Counted from the first letter of the stretch, positions 12,031 to 25,284 are shown. The stretch is 64,000 nucleotides of DNA from Capitulum mitella (GCA_030062745.1 CP099842.1:11630095-11694094), one strand, 5' to 3'. The notes: a model not told the origin generated them from the sequence alone. Numbers and translations are program-made.

Positions 12031-12960
12031 TCCGGTTCACACCGCGCCCCTCCATTGTGGTCTCCGGATCCCGATCAGCTCCGCACCGCCCAAAGCAAGA
12101 ACACCACACTGTTCCTGACTACCCCCAGTCAGCTGTTGTGTGAGATGTAACCGGATGAAAATCCCGGGTACGGTGAGCACAGGCGGCGAAACGGTGGGGG
12201 GACTCGAGGGCAATGCTCCCCCCCCCCCACCAAGTGGCGAAATTTAGCATTAACCCTATGACGTTGCATGGAAAGAAACGGCTCGAAAAGAAGCCGGTGC
12301 CCCCACACCTCGCCCTTGCCGGTACACGTTCTGCCCCTAATGCCGGTGAGGTCTGGCACCGACAACGTCACGTGACGGTGGCCTCGGGGTTCGAGGTCCA
12401 TGTAGCTGTGCCGTAGGAAGGACGACTGAACGGCGAACGAGTTGCTTGCATGGAATATAAATTGACATTCCTGCCACAGCTGATGCATTTTCGTTCGGGA
12501 AAAGCTTCATGGTATCGATTCACATGGTCCCCATGGCGAACGGCGTCCGGGACCACCAGGGCGGACGGCAGCCAGCTGAATTCTGTAGTGTAGTGTAGTG
12601 GCAGTGAATGGCATATTTGCCTTCAAGCACAGCCGGACCAGTGTGACTGCGCCGGGCCGGTCATATTTCAAAAATATTTCGACGAGAATTTCCCTTTTTG
12701 GCGTGCCATTTCCCCAGATACCCTGTTTCGTTGGTTTCCATACCCAAACACTGTAATAATACTGGTCCCGTCCGAACACCTATATTTGCAACGTACAAAA
12801 AATGGTAAAACCATGCCAGGTACAATCAATAAATGATACAAATGAATGGCAGAACGGCGCGCAGTGCTCATCGCAGGCAGGACGTATGGCGGCCGCGGCC
12901 GCGAAGTGAGGGCTAGACGAGCGAGCCAGGGCGCCAGCTCATCCGGCCAGACCCCGACGT
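12031..12960. other. Moderately GC-rich segment with overlapping short frames; unassigned
   Basis: Minus-strand frames of 119, 62 and 90 codons overlap between 12129 and 12779, and a plus-strand frame overlaps them, so none is convincing. A NotI-like GCGGCCGCGGCCGCG patch sits at about 12889. I do not recognise any domain. It could include a diverged exon. Confidence 0.25.
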
Positions 12961-15037
12961 AGCCGTTACAAGAAGACCTGCTTTAAAACCTTATTTAATT
13001 AAAAGATATTTTGAAATTTGTTTATCTATTTTAACACATTTCACCTAGTACACTTTTGTGTAGGTATCTGGCCGCTAGGAGTGTTGCGTATTTGCACAGT
13101 GTCCATTAAAACGTCAATATAGCTGGTGCAATAAAGTTACAGTACACAAATAAAATACGCGGTGATTTGCTACCAGATGGTAACGTCTTTGCTCAGCAAG
13201 GAAAGAGAAACGAAGTTTTCACCAATTTTCGTCCGAAGGCAGCTTTGATTTGCAAAAATTAATTAACCTAAATAATCAGGTATCCACAGCCGATAAGTTT
13301 CTCCAGTTTTCGGCCTATATCCCAAGATCCCCAGATCCGAGCCCATTTCCCTAGAAAAGGGAAACTTGCAGTTTTGTGTTTCCTTAATCACCATGTGTTC
13401 ACAATGATCCGAACAATGACGGCCACAGCAGTTGAATTAATGTCCAAAAGTGGTATAGCACACTGACATCTTGAGAGGGTCGGACGACTCAAGTGTTAGT
13501 TTGTAGGGCATGGGACACTTAAATTAATTCAAGGTTTCATCCGTCGATAGTGTATTTTTACCCATCACACTACCTCCGCGGCATTAAACCGTTAAGTTGT
13601 GCTCTGAGCCCTCTGATGACAGTCTCCAAATTTTCTGACATCATTTCATAATGCCTGCCAAATTTCATGCAATGCAAGCCAACGGCTAAAAATTCTGAGG
13701 TCTCTGGAACCGCCCATCGGCGGTGCGAAGGAGGCTCGGGCGTCCACCATTGGGAATGTTAACTCCGTGGAGCTGTTCACTCGACCTTCTTCGAGGCTTG
13801 TGAGATCTGTAGGATCCACCAGGGAGCAGAGGGCTTATCTTCAGGCAGATCTCTCTGGGACTGGAGCCGCCCGTTGGTTACTGTACGGAGGAAGTCTCCT
13901 GCTCAGGGAGACGAACAGGCAGTGCGTTCTGGTGGAGATATGATACATGTGATCTAGGCGCGAGGCAGCCACCACGCGAGGACAAATGTATCTGTGACTT
14001 TATTGATTTGCTTGTGAGCAACGCAAGCATACTTTCGCGCCATAAACAGCACCAACTGGCGTGCATGGTCTCGTCAAAGATGGCGCCAGAATAAACCTAA
14101 CCCCGTCAAAACTGGAAACCCAGCCGATTTCGGCCAACTTATTTTGGGGTTTCAGAGCATTTTTTTTAATCTTCATGTCTGCATAAAGAGAAGTTAAATT
14201 TGCAATCCCAATGGGGCATGGCACCCTTGCTCCACCCCCCCCCCCTTGCTACGCCCTTCCTGGTATGTAATCGTGTCGTGACCTGACTCTGAATAATGAA
14301 ATACACGTACGGCGCACCAGTCATGGGCTTTCTCACGCTATAAAACAGTGTCATGGCGTGAACGTCCTTGTGACAGCTGACGAGGGATATGGTTTGATCC
14401 GCGTGATAACCAGACGTGGATAGGGAGAGGCCATGTGTGTGTCTGGTTTTACGTAAATGTTGACAGCTAAATCACCACCAGAAGCATCGTGTCGTAAACA
14501 TTGTTTTTTGTTGAGTATGAAACATAGCACTGCAATCGCACTTACACTTCGACCCAGTAGCGCGCGAAATAATTACATTAGGAGTACACACGGTGTCCAT
14601 GACTGCGTGGACCATCGATTCTGTCCAGTTTATTACACATTCCGTGTTTACTGTCTAGCCGGGCTCTTGATCCTGGCACGCCGAAGTCAAAGTCAGCTCG
14701 TTCCGTCCAGGACTTACACGAAGTTGACACGGGTCTGAGAAACTTCTCAAAATAATCAGGACAAGTTTTCGTGATAGCGCCGGAAGTGCAAAACTCAGAA
14801 TTGCAGCCGTCGAAGTTTGTTAGCTAATTACGCTCTAGGAGTCGTAGAAGAAGTCTTGCAGGGCAAAGAAGCGTTATGAAAATCGACCGCCATACCAGGA
14901 AACAACAACACCTCAGTTCTCTTCAGAATGTCACAAATATTACGTTCACAGTACGTTAATAAAACGCGAATTTTTCCACTCTCGGGTCGATCAGAGGGCG
15001 TGTAAATTAATGTGGTGGTATGCGCGAGTGACACTGC
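12961..15037. other. No recognisable feature
   Basis: Only short frames. At about 14235-14262 a C run followed by CTTGCTACGCCC resembles a single hAT-like right end, but I could not find the matching left end. No RNA genes or shared repeats were seen. Confidence 0.3.
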
Positions 15038-15105
15038 TGATTCAGTTCATGAACGAGCCAAAGGTGAAACTGAATCTTCAACCCTCGCCCAACCGCCCAG
15101 TCTGT
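15038..15105 (+). repeat. Small dispersed repeat J, unoccupied copy
   Basis: The block GATTCAGTTCATGAAC, then AGCCAAA, then CTGAATCTTCAACCCTCGCC and CAACCGCCCA recurs at 16584-16629 and 17911-17932. There it is split by element C1 at the position equivalent to TTCAA here. This copy therefore looks like the empty site for C1. The full length of the repeat and its ends are not clear. Confidence 0.55.
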
Positions 15106-16264
15106 TGTCTGACTGTGTTATCCTTCATTATCTTAATATGGGACGACAATAAATAAACATTTTCAGACGCTCCTGATTGGCAGGATCATACGTATCTCAC
15201 CCATGAATGACACACTTTACAGGACAGAGAGCCGGTGGCTCCATCAGCTTAAGATAACCTTAGCACAGCCTCTATGGCGTTACCTAGGAAGAAACTGCCT
15301 TGAAATCAACTTTAAAAACGCGTCCACCAGACGTGTGCCGGCGTCCCGATGGAACGTGTCCCGGGCCGAGTCTCGCCGATTGGCGATAGCGGGCTGGTCG
15401 TGTCGCTGACGCATACATCTGGACTGAAGTGGGCCGGAAAGCTGTCACGCTTATCACACTGATTAGATTTAGCCGCCGCTACATGAGTGAAACGAGACTT
15501 GATGGTGCAGTTCGAGTTCGCGGAACTGGGACCGAGCGGCTGGCACGATCTGAGATCTCGCCAGGGGCTCAGATCTAGGCAGGGCAAGCTTCTAGAGTCG
15601 ACTGGCAGCAAACCCCACGCTGAGGCGCTTAGAAGCAAACCTTGTTATTCAGCATGCAATCGAAGAGCTTCGATCGCAATCACAGCTCTGTGAAACGGCA
15701 ACGTCCTGTATGTCTCACAGGTCCCCCTTGAACGGCTCCAAAATGTAATTAATCCCAGTGTTCCAAGGCTGGCCGCCTTCGACAGAGGCGGCGGGAAGGC
15801 GACTTGGTAATATAGCTTGGCCATTTTAATTCAAACGGTGATCCTGCAGGTGATTTCAGAGAAGGTTGTGTTAGTGGATTCCGGTTTCCGTTTCTATTGG
15901 ATCCATCGGGCCTATAGGATCCCTTTAAGATGTTTCTGAGCGAACCCAGAACGCCTGCTGACGATGGCTAGGGACTGCATTACTGTTACCGTACAACTCG
16001 ACGCTTTCGATTTCGTTCTGATCCTCTCCAGGATGAAAAAAGGCAAAAAGTTACTGACTCAATTCGTGGTCTCTGCTTCAAATGATGTTATCCCGAGCAG
16101 CGTCCAAAGCGCGGAGGTAATTGGCACCATGACGTTGAATTATATCAGCCAAGGCGTCTGATAAGACTGCCGCACAAAACCGGTTCGCTGGTACATCATG
16201 GCATTATAATCTGAAGGTAAACAGTTACATTACGCCCGCAAACAATGAGGTTATTTAAGCTGTT
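15106..16264. other. Unassigned; CpG-rich patch at 15330-15640
   Basis: The patch at 15330-15640 is GC-rich and open on both strands (68 and 108 codons), with local repetition of GATCTGAGATCTCGCC-like bases around 15548-15580. I see no recognisable domain. The rest has no visible feature. Confidence 0.3.
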
Positions 16265-16583
16265 CTCATATAGGGGGAATGGGGTCAGAAGCCCCACACC
16301 GATTTTTCTATGCTTGTCATTTCCATGGTTTTGACGCAGCTACACGAAACTTCGTCACTTTCCCTACTAATTTTTCCCACCTATTATGCAAGTTTTTTAT
16401 AATCTCGTATTGCCCACGGTTTGAGTCCAGTCATTTTTTGGGTGCCATCCTAAGCCATTTTGGCACTGCTCAATGGAAAATAAAAATACCTTAAGACTTG
16501 ATATATAAGTATATAGATAAACGACTGATAAACAAACAAAAATATCTTTGTAGATCCGACGTTACTTCACAAGGTCAGAGCTC

Positions 16584-17932
16584 GATTCAGTTCATGAACA
16601 AGCCAAAAGTGTGTTCGTAAACTGAGTCCTTTACCCGGCACTGCCTGGCGCGTTATTGTACCCGCGACCGCCGGGGGTGTCAAAAATGACCCCCTGCTAT
16701 CTCGGGACCTAACCGTCGGATCTGAACCGGTCTATCACCAATCGATAGAGCTGAGTCTTGTCATTCAGGAACTACTACGTAAGCCTTGGTCACGCCGCTG
16801 GTGACGTCACAGGTCACATAACACGACACACGCATAACACGACGTCCGGAAAACTGACACCGGTTCGTACATCACATCATCGGCAATATCATCGGCACAG
16901 GTCTTAGACCTTTCAGCTGGGTATAAAACGAAACGCCACCCTCTTCTGCATCAGAAGCGAGCCAAAATGTAAAAAAAAAATGTTGGATCAATGCCAACCT
17001 AGGTCAGGTGAAACACTGACCTTACTTAAAATGCCATAGATTGATACTTGCAGCCGTTTTGATTCACGTGATAGAAAGGACGAAAGTGAAACCTTCTGAT
17101 GGTCACTTTTGAATTACCTCCTTTTATCCTGCCAAAATCAGTCTAAGTTAGGTCAGATAAGGTTGCATTACTCTTCCTGACACAGAGCAATAATTACCCG
17201 ATGGGATTCTTAACTGCGCCCAGTACAGAACTGAAATGACATCTCGTGATAATTAACTCTATTCTATCTGCTCTGTATTGGGTCAGGGTCAAGCCAGGTT
17301 CGGACAGAAAGTATTTTTTTCTGATGACGAACAATAATTGCTCTCTGCTGCGACTGAACTATCTCCCACAGACGACGCTGTATTTCATTTCACTTTTACA
17401 TCCACCTACGACGCGACCTGACATGACCTCGCGTTGCATTTGGTGAACCTTGCCAAGAGGCACATATAGGTTGGCTTGTCTGGCTCGAATGATTGGGAAG
17501 GCCAGCGGCAACCATTTCTATCATCCGCAATGCAAATCAGTCCAATGCTCATCATGCATGCAACCTAGCATGATCTCTAATGCCGACGTGTCACGGTTGT
17601 ACATCCTTTTGGTAACCGTGTCCTATGTAAATCCAAATAATCCACCCATCATGTTCGCAAATATATTTAAAAAACCCAAGCATGTTCACGTCATCGCCCC
17701 AGAGGCGAAAACATGCATGCAAGGGTTCACTCATGACGTCATATTTCCGTGACCTGATCTAGCATGGGAATGGTTTTGATATCAAAATATGTAATACTGA
17801 TTGGTGAAAGGTACTAAAAATTTGGTTCTGTTGGCTTTAACGGTTGACGTTATTTACGAAAAACCGAGGGGTGTCTAATCTGACACTCCCCCCAGGCGGT
17901 GCAGAGTTAACGTTCCCCCAACCACCCAATCC
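16584..17932 (+). repeat. Repeat J, second copy, split by C1
   Basis: The left part (16584-16629) and right part (17911-17932) together correspond to the uninterrupted copy at 15038-15105. The break falls at TTAA/TTTA, the C1 target. Repeat J appears itself to lie inside B4, because B-family sequence stops just before it and resumes just after it. This gives a three-layer nest. Confidence 0.5.
16630..17910 (+). mobile_element. TTAA family C, copy C1 (piggyBac-like, non-autonomous)
   Basis: The left end is TTTACCCGGCACTGCCTGG, and a second box CCCGCGACCGCCGGGGG follows within 30 bp. Next comes the hairpin GGGGGTGTC...GACCCCC and CTATCTCGGGACCT. The right end reads ACTCCCCCCAGGCGGTGC and then TTAA at 17907. 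The interior matches C2 and C3 throughout and is dense in AGGTCA and GTGACGTCAC-like motifs. It has no long open frame. The target is TTAA (left copy mutated to TTTA). Confidence 0.85.
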
Positions 17933-18757
17933 TTCGTGTACCTGATAGGTTCAGATCAAGGTCAAAGTCCAAACTTTGGTTCTATGAAAATATTTCCAGC
18001 GATAATTCCAGAAATGCAAAATACGGACAACATATGATTCAGCACAGTGTCCTCTACTTGTGCTTCAGGTTTACGCCGATACCAGATCAGGTCACGTAGA
18101 CCTAAAATCCCCAAGTTTGTAACCCCTGTCACGTCGGCAATAAACAGGACTTTCAGAAATATAGTCACTGCCATTGACTGGAAATGTGTTCAAAGGAAAT
18201 GGAATGAACTCCAGGCCATTTCATGTGACTCTAAGATCGTCTGTGGTTACTGATGCCGAATGTCTTTAGTTGATCTGACGAAGATGCGACTATTACAGTT
18301 TCTCTTTTTCATATCCATGGCGTCCCCTAGGCCAACATTATGCAAACAATTCATGCGATTTGTGTTTGTAAGTATATCATGACTAATAAAAGTCAAAACA
18401 AAATATTGCTGACTTCTTTATTAATTCATTTTCCTGAGAAAAAGCACATTCTTCTTATTTTTCAAGCACTTTACACGCCTATGAATTATCTCAGAATTCC
18501 AAATGCGTGGACCAATGGGAAAGTCCCAACGATTACCTTTCGACTCCCGCCAATTGCACAACACCGGTCCATAAACAGCGGTGTTATAAGAAATACAAAA
18601 TGACCCGTTCTGACTTTCCCCTCCCCTTGCACCACCCCTTTCGAGATTTCCAAAACTTCTTTCCGTAACAATGTGGTTTACATCATGACGAATCGATTGC
18701 AGTTTGTTGCGATGTAATCGGATGGGCCGTTCTCGAGTTCTCGGGGGGAGGGGGCAA

Positions 18758-19620
18758 GCAAGCATCCAACATTTGGTTTCATAAGAATATTTTCGACGCT
18801 CATCCGCAAAATTCAACATCCCGAACATATGTAACTCAACACAGTGTGTTCTATCGGCGTTTCAGGTTGCAGGTCTCTGTCAGGTCCAGTCACGGAGCTA
18901 TGGCCTAAATGTCCGCGTGTACCCTGTTTCATGACAGTCATAAATTCTAAAACTAAATTTTACGATTCTAAAAATACAATGCATTCAAATGCCCGGAAAC
19001 ATTTTCAAGCACTATGAGACGGACGCAAGGTCATTCGATGTTACTCTGAGATCATTTGGGGTAATTTTAAGTCAAACGTTGCAAGTTGGCCTGATGAACT
19101 TGCCACCACGACAATCCCCGTTTTTCATGTCCCTGACGCCGCAAATGATAACATTATACAAATGATGTAATACGGTTTGTACTTTTTAAGTGTAACGTTA
19201 TTAATCACAGCTGGCAAAATCAACTCTTATGTTGATTCAGCTTTCAAAAAGTGTACTTCCAATTTTACAAGCCCTGTGAAAGCCCATGAATTTTCTCAAA
19301 ACTATAAACGTATAGGTTACCGGAAAACCCCCATCCATTAGCTCTCGATTCATGCCATTTTCATCAACATCGGTTAACAAACGTCGGAGCTATAAACAGC
19401 CATAAAATCCCTGCTGACTTCCTCTCCGTACCCACTGCTTTCAAAATTTTCAAGATTTCTTTTTAGAAAAAAAAAATTGGTTAACACTATGGGGCTAAGA
19501 CTATTTAGCTAACACTATCGGCTGTTATTTGTTGCGATGAAATCGGCGTGATAGTTCCCCAGATCTCAGGGGGAGGGGGCCGAATAAGCTCCTTCCCCGC
19601 CACACTGGAATTCGCCCTAG
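18758..19620 (-). mobile_element. TTAA family B, copy B5 (partial, tandem to B4)
   Basis: From about 18772 the sequence repeats the part of B4 that begins at 17972, 800 bp earlier in the same orientation. It ends at the same left-end block (CCAGATCTCAGGGGGAGGGGGCC at about 19558-19580). It lacks the terminal third of a full B element. This is either a tandem duplication inside one B element or two adjacent copies joined by a deletion. Confidence 0.65.
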
Positions 19621-20333
19621 CGTACGGACACGGGAATAGAATTAAGGCCACAGAACTTCCTCACATGATACTGCTAAAATCTTTCGAGATTTTCGAAATT
19701 CCCACATGCGTGTATTTTACGAAATATATAAATAATAAGACGGGTTTAAACGGCGCCTTTGCAATGAACAGGTTTTGGACGTTTCTCCTTGTGCCATGAT
19801 TGTTCATCCAGGAAAAGATATTCCAGAAACATCTGCGAATTACATTAAATCAAGCTAGAAAGCAAGGATTCGGAACTCTGGTTTTCATCGATAATATAGC
19901 TGCGTTTGCTCCCTCACTCCTGAACTAGCTAGGTCATGCGCGGCAGGAAGCAGACATCGCAAGCAAATTATCGATGGTTCCATGATGTATCAATGGTCAC
20001 TCATCTCGTACCAGTAAATGTTACCACTGGAGAGTTCTGGAAGTAAATGCAAAACTACTAGTGTATATTTCATGATAAAACTGCGATATTTTTCCCGCAA
20101 ATCTGCTTTCATCAACAGTCAGCCAGCCAAATCGCCTGAGCAGAGACTGCCGCGCACAGTCGGCCGGCCGTTTGCATCGGCCCATAACGCAGAGGTAGAA
20201 ATGTTACAATAAGCCAGTGCAACGCGGCTGTTTAAACGAAAATAAGCACAATATCCAATTTCCTGTGAGCGAGTCGTCAGAAATGTTAATATGCGACTTG
20301 CGGTAAGGTCTTTTGAGATTATTAAAATGCCGT
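19621..20333. other. No recognisable feature
   Basis: Ordinary sequence with short overlapping frames. There are no shared repeats or RNA genes visible. Confidence 0.3.
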
Positions 20334-20540
20334 CATAAATTTCCGACACACGTTTCTAGTCATTTCAATATAATAGTGCCAGTTTAAACATAGCCATGCC
20401 GACATAAATTTCCGACACACGTTTCTAGTCATTTCAATATAATAGTGCCGGTTTAAACATAGCCAAGCCGACATAAATTTCCGACACACGTTTCTAGTCA
20501 TTTCAATATAACAGTGCCGGTTTAAACATAGCCGACGCAT
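20334..20540 (-). repeat. 69-bp minisatellite, three units
   Basis: The block beginning CATAAATTTCCGACACACG starts at 20334, 20403 and 20472, an exact 69-bp period, and the copies differ by only a few bases. The period is a multiple of three, so the minus strand reads as a 23-residue repeat (core IEMTRNVCRKFM) from a start codon to a stop. A three-unit array can look like a gene for this reason alone. I see no start context, domain or splice signal that supports a protein. Confidence 0.9.
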
Positions 20541-21025
20541 TGAGTAGTTTCAGACATTCCGCCGAAGGCTGAAACTGTTGATCAAAAGTTCTTAATTAAC
20601 GAGTGAATTGCATTCAAACAGGCCAGCAGCAAAAAGCAAGCGAAGCGAGCAAACAAAACTCTGGCTTTCATCGATAGCATGACTGCGTTCACTCGCTTAT
20701 TCCGTCCCAACTTTATTATGACGCTTTCCATTGTATGCGACGTAATACGTTTATTCATTTCTTTTTCTGTTTTTGTTTCTGCTAACGTTGGCTGGTCTCG
20801 ACCCGGGTGTGTCGTTATGCAGCATCTAACAATAAGACAATGATTGAGTCACGGGTGGGATTCATTGCAAATTAACTTCGTAATTCCAAAATACAGACTT
20901 CTGCACACTGTTAGTACCTTACAATTGATTTATAACACTACGTTAAAAAGTCAAGGTTGTTTGCCAAAAACGCGCCCACAAGGCACAGAAATGAACGGTG
21001 GCGAAACACGGCAGTCAGTCCTGGG
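20541..21025. other. No recognisable feature
   Basis: Short frames only. No repeat boundary is visible other than the TTAA of C2 at the right edge. Confidence 0.3.
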
Positions 21026-22274
21026 TTAACCAGGCACCCCCTAACGTGTTTTTTTTTTATGCCCGCGACCGTCTGGGGGTGTCCAGAAGGACATCCACCG
21101 GTTATCCTAGGATCATAAGTCGACAGCCCTGAGTCCTGGTTCGGAAAATACTGTGTAAGTTCTGGTCACGTGGCTGATGATGTCACAGGTCACGCAAAAC
21201 GCATAACACGACGTCGGAGAAACTGACACCGGTCCGTACATCATATCGACAGGTCTTAGAGTCTTCAGCTGGGTATCAAACGAAAGATGACGATCTCCAG
21301 CATCAGAGGCATGACCAATGTAATGAAAATGGGGGGTCGAGGTCAACCTACACCAGGTGAAATAATGATCTTACTTTATATGCCAAGATCGATACTAACT
21401 CGCAGCTGTTTTGATCCACGTGACAGAAAAGACGGGAATGAAACCTGATGATCATTCTGCATTACCTGCTTTTCATCCCGTCAAGGTCATTGTTGGTTAG
21501 GTCAGATACGGTAGCATTGCTCTTCTTGACAAAGGGTAACAGTTACTCCTTGAGATTTTTAGCTGCGTGAGCACAGAACTGAAGTGACATCATGTGGTAA
21601 TTAAATCTCTGTCTGCTCCTTGTCGTTCCAAGATAAAACCAAGTCAGGAAAGGCCGTTATTTTTATTTTTCTAACTAGGAACAATAATTGCTCTCTGCTG
21701 CTAATAAATGATCTTCCACAGACAGTGTTGTGTTTCATTCGTTTTGCCACCATCCTCTGACGTGGCCGGACATGACCTCACGTTGCATTTGATGAGCCTT
21801 TGGTGAGCCTTGCCAAGAGGTGCAGATAAATTTGCTTGTCTGGCTTGAACGATGGGGAAGGTCAGCGGCAACCACTTCTATCACACACAATGCAAATCGG
21901 TGCAACTGTCATCATGCATGTGACCCAGCATGACCTCTGATGTTCACGTGTCACGGTTGTATATCCTGTCGGGGACTGTGCACTATGTAAATCCAAGTAA
22001 TCCATGCAATATAATCTCGAACATAATTAAAAAAGCACGCATGTCCACGCAACCGCCCAAAGAGGCGAAAACAAGCATGCAAAGTTTCACTTATGACGTC
22101 GTATCTCCATGACCTGACCTGGCATGGACATGGTTTTGCAGTCAAAGTATACAGAATTGATTGATACACAGGTACTGAAAGTTTGGTTGGGCTAGCTTTA
22201 ACGGTTGAGAAATTTTTTCACGGAAAAACTGAGAGGGGTGCCCTATTTGACAACCCCAGACCGCGCCGAGTTAA
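21026..22274 (+). mobile_element. TTAA family C, copy C2 (piggyBac-like, non-autonomous)
   Basis: The left end is TTAACCAGGCACCCCCTAACG and the second box is CCCGCGACCGTCTGGGGG. The right end is CAACCCCAGACCGCGCCGAG followed by TTAA at 22271. TTAA is present on both sides. The interior follows C1 block by block (the ACATCATGTGGTAATTAA block, the CTCTCTGCTGC block, the AAGAGG...GCTTGTCTGGCT block, the AGGCGAAAACA.GCATGCAA block). It has no coding capacity. Confidence 0.85.
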
Positions 22275-25200
22275 GATGAAGTGGCCTCTGCAACCTTCGG
22301 CCGAAAAAGGGGTCGTCACCATGGCCTATAATTTTAACATGACACGCATTGTTGCATTGTGGCATGCAAAGCAGACACATTATAGCCAACAAAGCGGATC
22401 ACACCTGTTGCTTAATCTGATGGTGTAGTAAAAAAAAAGATCATGTTAAATGGAATGTCATGAGAAAGCCTGAAAAAACTATTGAAAATGGAAGATAGTT
22501 CAGTTATTCCGTGCCTGGTTTTCTCATGATACAAAATGACTTTCATTAAGAAAAACCCCGGCTCGGAACCAGGCTACCTAAATCAGCTCAGCGCGGGGGA
22601 AAGTGGAAGGCGATATAAGTATTCGAGGACATCAAAAAAACACAGGCAAAACACCCTCTGAAAACAGCCACATGTTTAGGATTTCCACCATATCATCCAG
22701 TGAGTCCACCACTGATTGGCCCTGCGCCGGAAACAGGAACTAAGCTTGTATGCCCTTTGTGCTGTTGAACGCGCCGCCGATAACCACGTCCATTGTACAT
22801 GTTGCAAGCAAAACAAAACATTCAGATGACATAGTGTTGGCCGAGCTGGGGTTCGTCCAGATATGTTCAGACGGCGGAAAACGTCACCTGGGCTGAATCG
22901 CTGCTCGCCATCTCCAGGCGACAACTTTAAAAATATGATGTTGTAGTGCGAAACGGTCATGCTTGCGTGGGAAATATTGCCGCCCTTCCGATGTCCTCAA
23001 GTAGTGTTCGCAGTTAAACCTTGCAACATGGGCAATTCCAATGTTTGTGCCTACAGCTGAAATACCCCTGCTGCCGCCCTATCCTGTCCAATTCACTCAG
23101 TGCAAATTTATTCATTAAATTCCGTCCGGACCGTTTGCTAAATTAACCTCTAAAGATAGACTTCACCGCCTAGACGGAGACGAATCCAGCTGGCTCTTTG
23201 TACCGAGGCTCGGTTGAGTGGTCCCGCTCTCTGTTCGCAAGAACCGATCCTAAATCATTCACGGTGTTCAGAATACGTCTGGAAATTGGTGTTTGTACCT
23301 GTTAAATATATTGTGAATATCATTTTCCCTGCAAAATGAGCTCGCAAGCATTTGTCCCAGTGGGACGTAGTGTGTAACCAAAAATCCAACTACATCGCGC
23401 GATAGCCTATTCCTTTCTGATTCATTTCGTCACAGTAACATGCATACAGCTCATCACAGAAATTTCGTATCTATCATCAGTTTACTATATAGCAATGCAT
23501 GGCTATTTTTGCGTTATGCGCGGTTAAAAAATCGCCAGTCTAGTTACATTCTTTGCTTGTTATCAATACTGCAATGAAACTGTACCTCATGTACAAAGTC
23601 TACCTGTGGTTTCGGAACGAGGGCAGATCATTCCCTCTAATACAAAAAAATATCACGTACTTTCGTAATATGATGATGATGATGATGATAATGAACTGAT
23701 CTTGACATCTGCGCAGCAAGGAGGCCTTCATGTAACGAATGTTGCCATTTTATATTTGATGGAACTTTTTCTTAGTTTCAGTTTCAACATAATCCAGTTT
23801 CAACATAATCCTAAATGTGTGTTCATCAGTTTCAATGACGTTTTATGTGTTACGGATACGTGCTCGTCTGACGCACCTAGTTATCAGTACGCCAAAGAAA
23901 TCCACTTGCTTTGTTGAGGTTTTCCGCGCGGAGGCATTCTTCTGCTTCTGCATGGAGAATCACCCCTTAAAATGTTCGCGGCAAGTTTTACGTTTTACGT
24001 GCCTTGCAGTACAGTCCTTTACACACCAAAAATCTTGATCTTCTCACGGCAGAGGTGAAGGGCTCGTTGGGCTGGGTTCAGGCGCAGAGCCACACGAGTT
24101 CAGGCGTCAGGTATGCGGTCCACGCCACACCCATAACTGAATGTCACAATTAAAAAAAATAATGATAAATCATAACATAAAACGTCATCGCATAGAACGC
24201 CAATGCACCTTTTCCTGAGAAAAATGGGCACACGGTTCAACCAAGGTCATGCAGTACCTACCATATCAATCACAGGTTAGTTTTAAGGATGCTTGATGTG
24301 ATTCACAAAACTCAGTAAGCTCCATGGAAATCCATTAAATAATGCCTTTAAGTACTCGAGTCTGCAACAAAAGCAAATATACGAATGAGTTTCACTGACG
24401 GTCTTACGTCGTAATTTACACTGTGTTTTGAAAATCCCAGCTATCTAAATGAAGCCTTCGAGGACCTTGTGTGTGGTCATGGTCTACGTTACCTCTCGTT
24501 GCATTATTCAACATACGGTTCATTAGCGGCCATGTTGTGTCATCACTTCATCGATTAAGATAAAAAAAAAAAAACGAAAAACGACAAAATCGCAACATAT
24601 CGTCTTTGCACTCTCCACTGAAAATGCGTAGTCCATGATACGAGTTTCAAAAAGTTCCAGAGTTGCATGTTGAAATTTAATTATAGTCATACTGCCACAG
24701 AACCTCAAAGCAGCAATTAAATATGAACAGCAGTTTCGATGCTGATCAGACACATCGAGCGGTCATCTATGTTGCCGTCATTTGCATCACTCCTGTCATA
24801 AACAGATTTTTCGGTTTGTCCCCCTACCAAACATTCGTGGCACCATTACTGACCCGAGTCACATTCACACATCTGAGATTAGCCCGGTGTAAGGACCGTT
24901 TCTGTGTAAAGCGAGTGGATTTTTCGTTCACACTAGGCCTGCAACTCAATACTTTCGGAGCTTCTCCGCCCCCACGGTTTTCCCCCGGAGTCTTCTTTGT
25001 TGTTTTCTTTTCTGCTGATTTTTGACAACATGAACTGGCCTATGCCAACGACCTTCAGCAGAAAAGGTCTGCGCACATTGCAAGGTAATGGCATATCAAC
25101 AACTCTAAATAGTTACAATCGGCTGAAAAATAGCTGTGATTTGTGATGATTCCGTCGAAACGTTATCTTTCGATAAGTATAAGAAACTTTGGGAGTAATA

Positions 25201-25284
25201 ATTTGTTGAAAGCTTTATATTCCACTGCAGAATTCAAGCGCACTTTGAGTCATCAACAAATTGGGTAAGTTTGCAAATATGTTC
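22275..25284. other. Mostly featureless; ATG/GAT microsatellite at 23671-23692
   Basis: A short TGATGATGATGATGATGATA microsatellite lies at 23671. Frames in the rest are short and overlapping. No domain, RNA gene or shared repeat was recognised in three kilobases. Confidence 0.35.

Larger units (their letters stand above)
16265..18757 (-). mobile_element. TTAA family B, copy B4, interrupted by repeat J and element C1
   Basis: The 16265-16580 part matches the start of B3 in the same orientation (the GACGCAGCTACACGAAACTTCGTCAC block and the GCCATTTTGG block). After the interruption the match resumes at about 17940 and continues through the CTTTTTCAT...CATTATGCAAAC block to TTCTCGAGTTCTCGGGG at 18750. 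The left terminus is degenerate. The right terminus beyond the G-run has been lost and joins directly to B5. It is non-coding, and an open frame of 135 codons within it is not shared by other B copies. Confidence 0.7.

Noticed and set aside
14225-14270. A further hAT-like element end (CTTGCTACGCCC after a C run)
   Set aside because: No matching left terminus within a reasonable distance, so only a single-end resemblance.
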